Part shown: in pieces, positions 62,409 through 64,000 of the stretch
How the letters are laid out: each line of letters opens with the position of its first letter
How positions within the stretch are numbered: the first letter of the stretch is position 1
Source of the DNA: Streptomyces silvae
GTDB taxonomy: Bacteria; Actinomycetota; Actinomycetes; Streptomycetales; Streptomycetaceae
Assembly: GCF_016745505.1 (NCBI RefSeq)
Contig: NZ_JAERUC010000107.1
Coordinates: 1-64,000 of the forward strand
Length of the DNA: 64,000 bases
Reading direction: 5' to 3'
Notes under the pieces: model-generated
Database searches by the model: none
The model's input: only the letters and a program-made list of their open reading frames with translations
Told to the model about the DNA's origin: nothing
Position numbers and translations under genes: made by a program

Positions 62409-63368
62409 GTGCCCCATCTTCACCACCACGGTCCCAACTGCCACCCCGAGGACTGCGGGGCGCACGACGCGTACGTGCGGCTCGGCTCCTGGACCGCGCC
62501 CGGCTCCCCGTACAAGCTGCTCTCCGGCTCGTTCTCCCCGGAAGCCAAGCGGCACTACCGGGGCTACGTCACCGACTGGCTCAACTGGTGCGACACCGGT
62601 CGCGACCCGCTCGACCCCTACACCTGCGACCGCGCCCAGATCGCCGCGTGGATCTCCGATCGGCACCAGGACTCCCCGCTCGCCACCCGCGCGGTCATGG
62701 CCTCCGCGGTCACGTCCTTCTACGGGCATCTCCTGGACCTCGGCGTCGCTGACGGGGTGGAGAAGAACCTCACCCGCGCCCGGCTCGCCGGGGCGCCTGT
62801 CCCCACCGACCCCCAGCGCACCGGACTGCGCGGACAGGGCCCTCGCTGGTTCATGCAGGCCGCCGACCGGCTCACCGGCCGCGACGCCCACCGCAACCGC
62901 GCCATCTGCTACCTGCTGCTCAACCAGCACTTCGGACACGAGAAGCTGCGGCCCGGCACCATCCTGCTCATGGACGTCGACAACAGAACCAACGAAGGCT
63001 TCCGCACCACCTGGCGGATCAAGCCGAAGAACGCCGACGCCTCCGCCATCACCACAGTGACGATCAGCCGGGACGCCGCCCGGCTCCTGGACACCTACAC
63101 CGGCAGGCAACCTGACGGCACCCTCACCCCCGACCCCGGCCAGGACCAGCGCGTCTGGAACCCCGCACTCGACACCCACCCCTCCGCCGGCGCTCTGTTC
63201 ACCACCACCGCGAACCGGGCCCGCGGCGCCCGCCTGGCCCGCTCCGACAGCATCAACCGCATCGTGAACTCCGTCGTGCTCGACCACGAGGAACTCGCCC
63301 CGTACGCCGACCAGCTGACCGCCGACTTCATCGCAGCCACTCCCCCTCTGGACTCTTCGGAGGTGTAA
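62409..63368 (+). CDS. Tyrosine-recombinase-like protein lacking a clear catalytic set
   Basis: 319 residues from a GTG. Residues about 35-120 look like the SAM-like core-binding domain of phage integrases (SPEAKRHYRGYVTDWLNWCD, ATRAVMASAVTSFYGHLLDLGVA). The C-terminal part has the expected helix and hairpin (NRAICYLLLNQHFGHEKLRPGTILLMDV, TVTISRDAARLLDTYT), but the HxLRH-type box and a terminal Tyr are not visible. It may be inactive or a non-catalytic relative. A His/Cys-rich N-terminus (HLHHHGPNCHPEDC) could bind a metal. Confidence 0.6.
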   Translation: MPHLHHHGPNCHPEDCGAHDAYVRLGSWTAPGSPYKLLSGSFSPEAKRHYRGYVTDWLNWCDTGRDPLDPYTCDRAQIAAWISDRHQDSPLATRAVMASAVTSFYGHLLDLGVADGVEKNLTRARLAGAPVPTDPQRTGLRGQGPRWFMQAADRLTGRDAHRNRAICYLLLNQHFGHEKLRPGTILLMDVDNRTNEGFRTTWRIKPKNADASAITTVTISRDAARLLDTYTGRQPDGTLTPDPGQDQRVWNPALDTHPSAGALFTTTANRARGARLARSDSINRIVNSVVLDHEELAPYADQLTADFIAATPPLDSSEV

Positions 63369-63408
63369 CGGTGGGGCTGGTGCCGGACACATACAGGGTG
63401 GAGGGCAG

Positions 63409-63966
63409 ATGGATTCAACGATCGAGGAACAGTTCACCGCCGTGTACCGGTGCCATCGAGTGGCGGTCGAGCGGTACGTGCTGCGGCGTGCCCAGCCGGA
63501 AGATGTGGGTGATGTGCTGGCAGAGGTGTTTTTGACGGCATGGCGCAGGTTTGAGCAGATGCCGGCTGAGCCCTTGCCGTGGTTGTACGGCGTTGCGCGG
63601 CGGGTGCTGGCCAACGACCGCCGTGCCAGCCAACGCCGAACCGATTTGAACGACCGCTTGGCCGACCAGCCGCGCCGGCTGGATTCTGGGCACGTGGAGG
63701 AGGTCATCGCACAGACGGATGTTGCCCAAGCGTTCGACCGGCTCGGGGCTGATGACCAGGAAGTACTGCGGCTGGCGTTGTGGGAGGAACTGACGCCCGC
63801 GGAGATAGCACACGTCCTGGACCAGAAGCCTGTGGCAGTGCGGGTACGTCTGCACCGGGCCCGTCATCGGCTGCGAAGGCAACTCAACAGCTCTCGCCCT
63901 GCCTTGCCCACCGGTGTCTCGAACGCCGCCGTTCCTCCGCAGGAGGCTACCCATGCACGACACTGA
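63409..63966 (+). CDS. ECF-type RNA polymerase sigma factor
   Basis: 185 residues. Region 2: VLRRAQPEDVGDVLAEVFLTAWRRFEQMP and PWLYGVARRVLANDRRASQRR. Region 4: LGADDQEVLRLALWEELTPAEIAHVLDQKPVAVRVRLHRARHRL. The C-terminal tail is short and unstructured. It overlaps the next gene by 14 bases, typical of an ECF sigma followed by its membrane partner. Confidence 0.9.
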   Translation: MDSTIEEQFTAVYRCHRVAVERYVLRRAQPEDVGDVLAEVFLTAWRRFEQMPAEPLPWLYGVARRVLANDRRASQRRTDLNDRLADQPRRLDSGHVEEVIAQTDVAQAFDRLGADDQEVLRLALWEELTPAEIAHVLDQKPVAVRVRLHRARHRLRRQLNSSRPALPTGVSNAAVPPQEATHARH

Positions 63967-64000
63967 CAGGCTGCTGCAAGGGCTCGACCCCGCGCGGGAC
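63953..64000 (+). CDS. Start of a gene cut by the right window edge
   Basis: ATG inside the end of the sigma gene with AGGAGG upstream; reads MHDTDRLLQGLDPARD. This opening is typical of membrane proteins encoded after Streptomyces ECF sigma factors, some of them anti-sigma factors. Only 16 codons are visible. Confidence 0.65.
   Translation, partial: MHDTDRLLQGLDPARD

Noticed and set aside
1..64000. tRNA, rRNA, riboswitch or plasmid telomere sequences
   Set aside because: None was recognised; neither window edge shows the terminal palindromes of linear Streptomyces replicons, so linear versus circular form is undecided.

Overview
The window has the high GC content, the GTG/ATG starts and the gene families of a Streptomyces (or close relative) replicon. 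A parAB pair with clustered partition-site palindromes, an iteron-rich origin beside primase/helicase genes, a MobF-type relaxase, a T4SS-like mating apparatus and transposon scars all point to a large conjugative plasmid rather than a chromosomal core. No rRNA or tRNA genes were seen.

Layout. (1) 0-9.7 kb: an XRE/TPR regulator diverges from a run of an RsbW-like ATPase, two accessory proteins, a 60-residue FxLD lanthipeptide precursor, a full-length dehydratase, a cyclase and a PIMT-like methyltransferase. This is a compact class I lanthipeptide cluster. (2) 9.6-11.1 kb: a decayed CRISPR array, an orphan SUKH-like immunity gene and a second type I-E array. (3) 11.1-25.7 kb: conjugation genes. 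A leftward operon holds the VirD4-like coupling protein, VirB4-like ATPase, SCO6880-type protein, VirB6-like channel, VirB8-like protein, small membrane protein and MinD-like ATPase. Divergent from it are a transglycosylase/NlpC-P60 hydrolase and three unknowns. (4) 25.7-34.7 kb: cargo (small hypotheticals, an IS5 scar, an alpha/beta hydrolase, a pentapeptide-repeat protein), then the relaxase. (5) 34.9-40.8 kb: a WXG100/AG1-like operon, an ISL3 scar, an ECF sigma factor carrying its own membrane hairpin, an RHH/Doc-type toxin-antitoxin pair and a membrane-anchored unknown. (6) 40.9-50.2 kb: CRISPR array 3, parAB, an S1-domain protein, CRISPR array 4, and a type I-E cas locus that is wrecked (frameshifts, a nonsense codon, and a deletion fusing cas3 to the 3' part of cas6e), ending with a leader and one solo repeat. 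(7) 50.2-64 kb: a frameshifted 2H phosphoesterase, a GH10 xylanase lipoprotein, the iteron origin with prim-pol and SF3 helicase genes, an HTH-HsdM-HsdS fusion methyltransferase, a Tn3 scar, a 38-residue peptide, a recombinase-like protein and an ECF sigma factor with the start of a partner gene.

How it fits together. Replication (iterons plus primase/helicase), partition (ParA with two N-terminal RHH-like repeats, ParB and six palindromes, three of them inside parB), and conjugation form the backbone. The CRISPR loci sit between these modules and share a recognisable leader on their right-hand side (left-hand side for the solo repeat). The repeats of arrays 3 and 4 are well kept although the local cas genes are broken, so any present activity would need Cas proteins from elsewhere. 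Family names given here rest on motif recognition by eye; no database search was possible.
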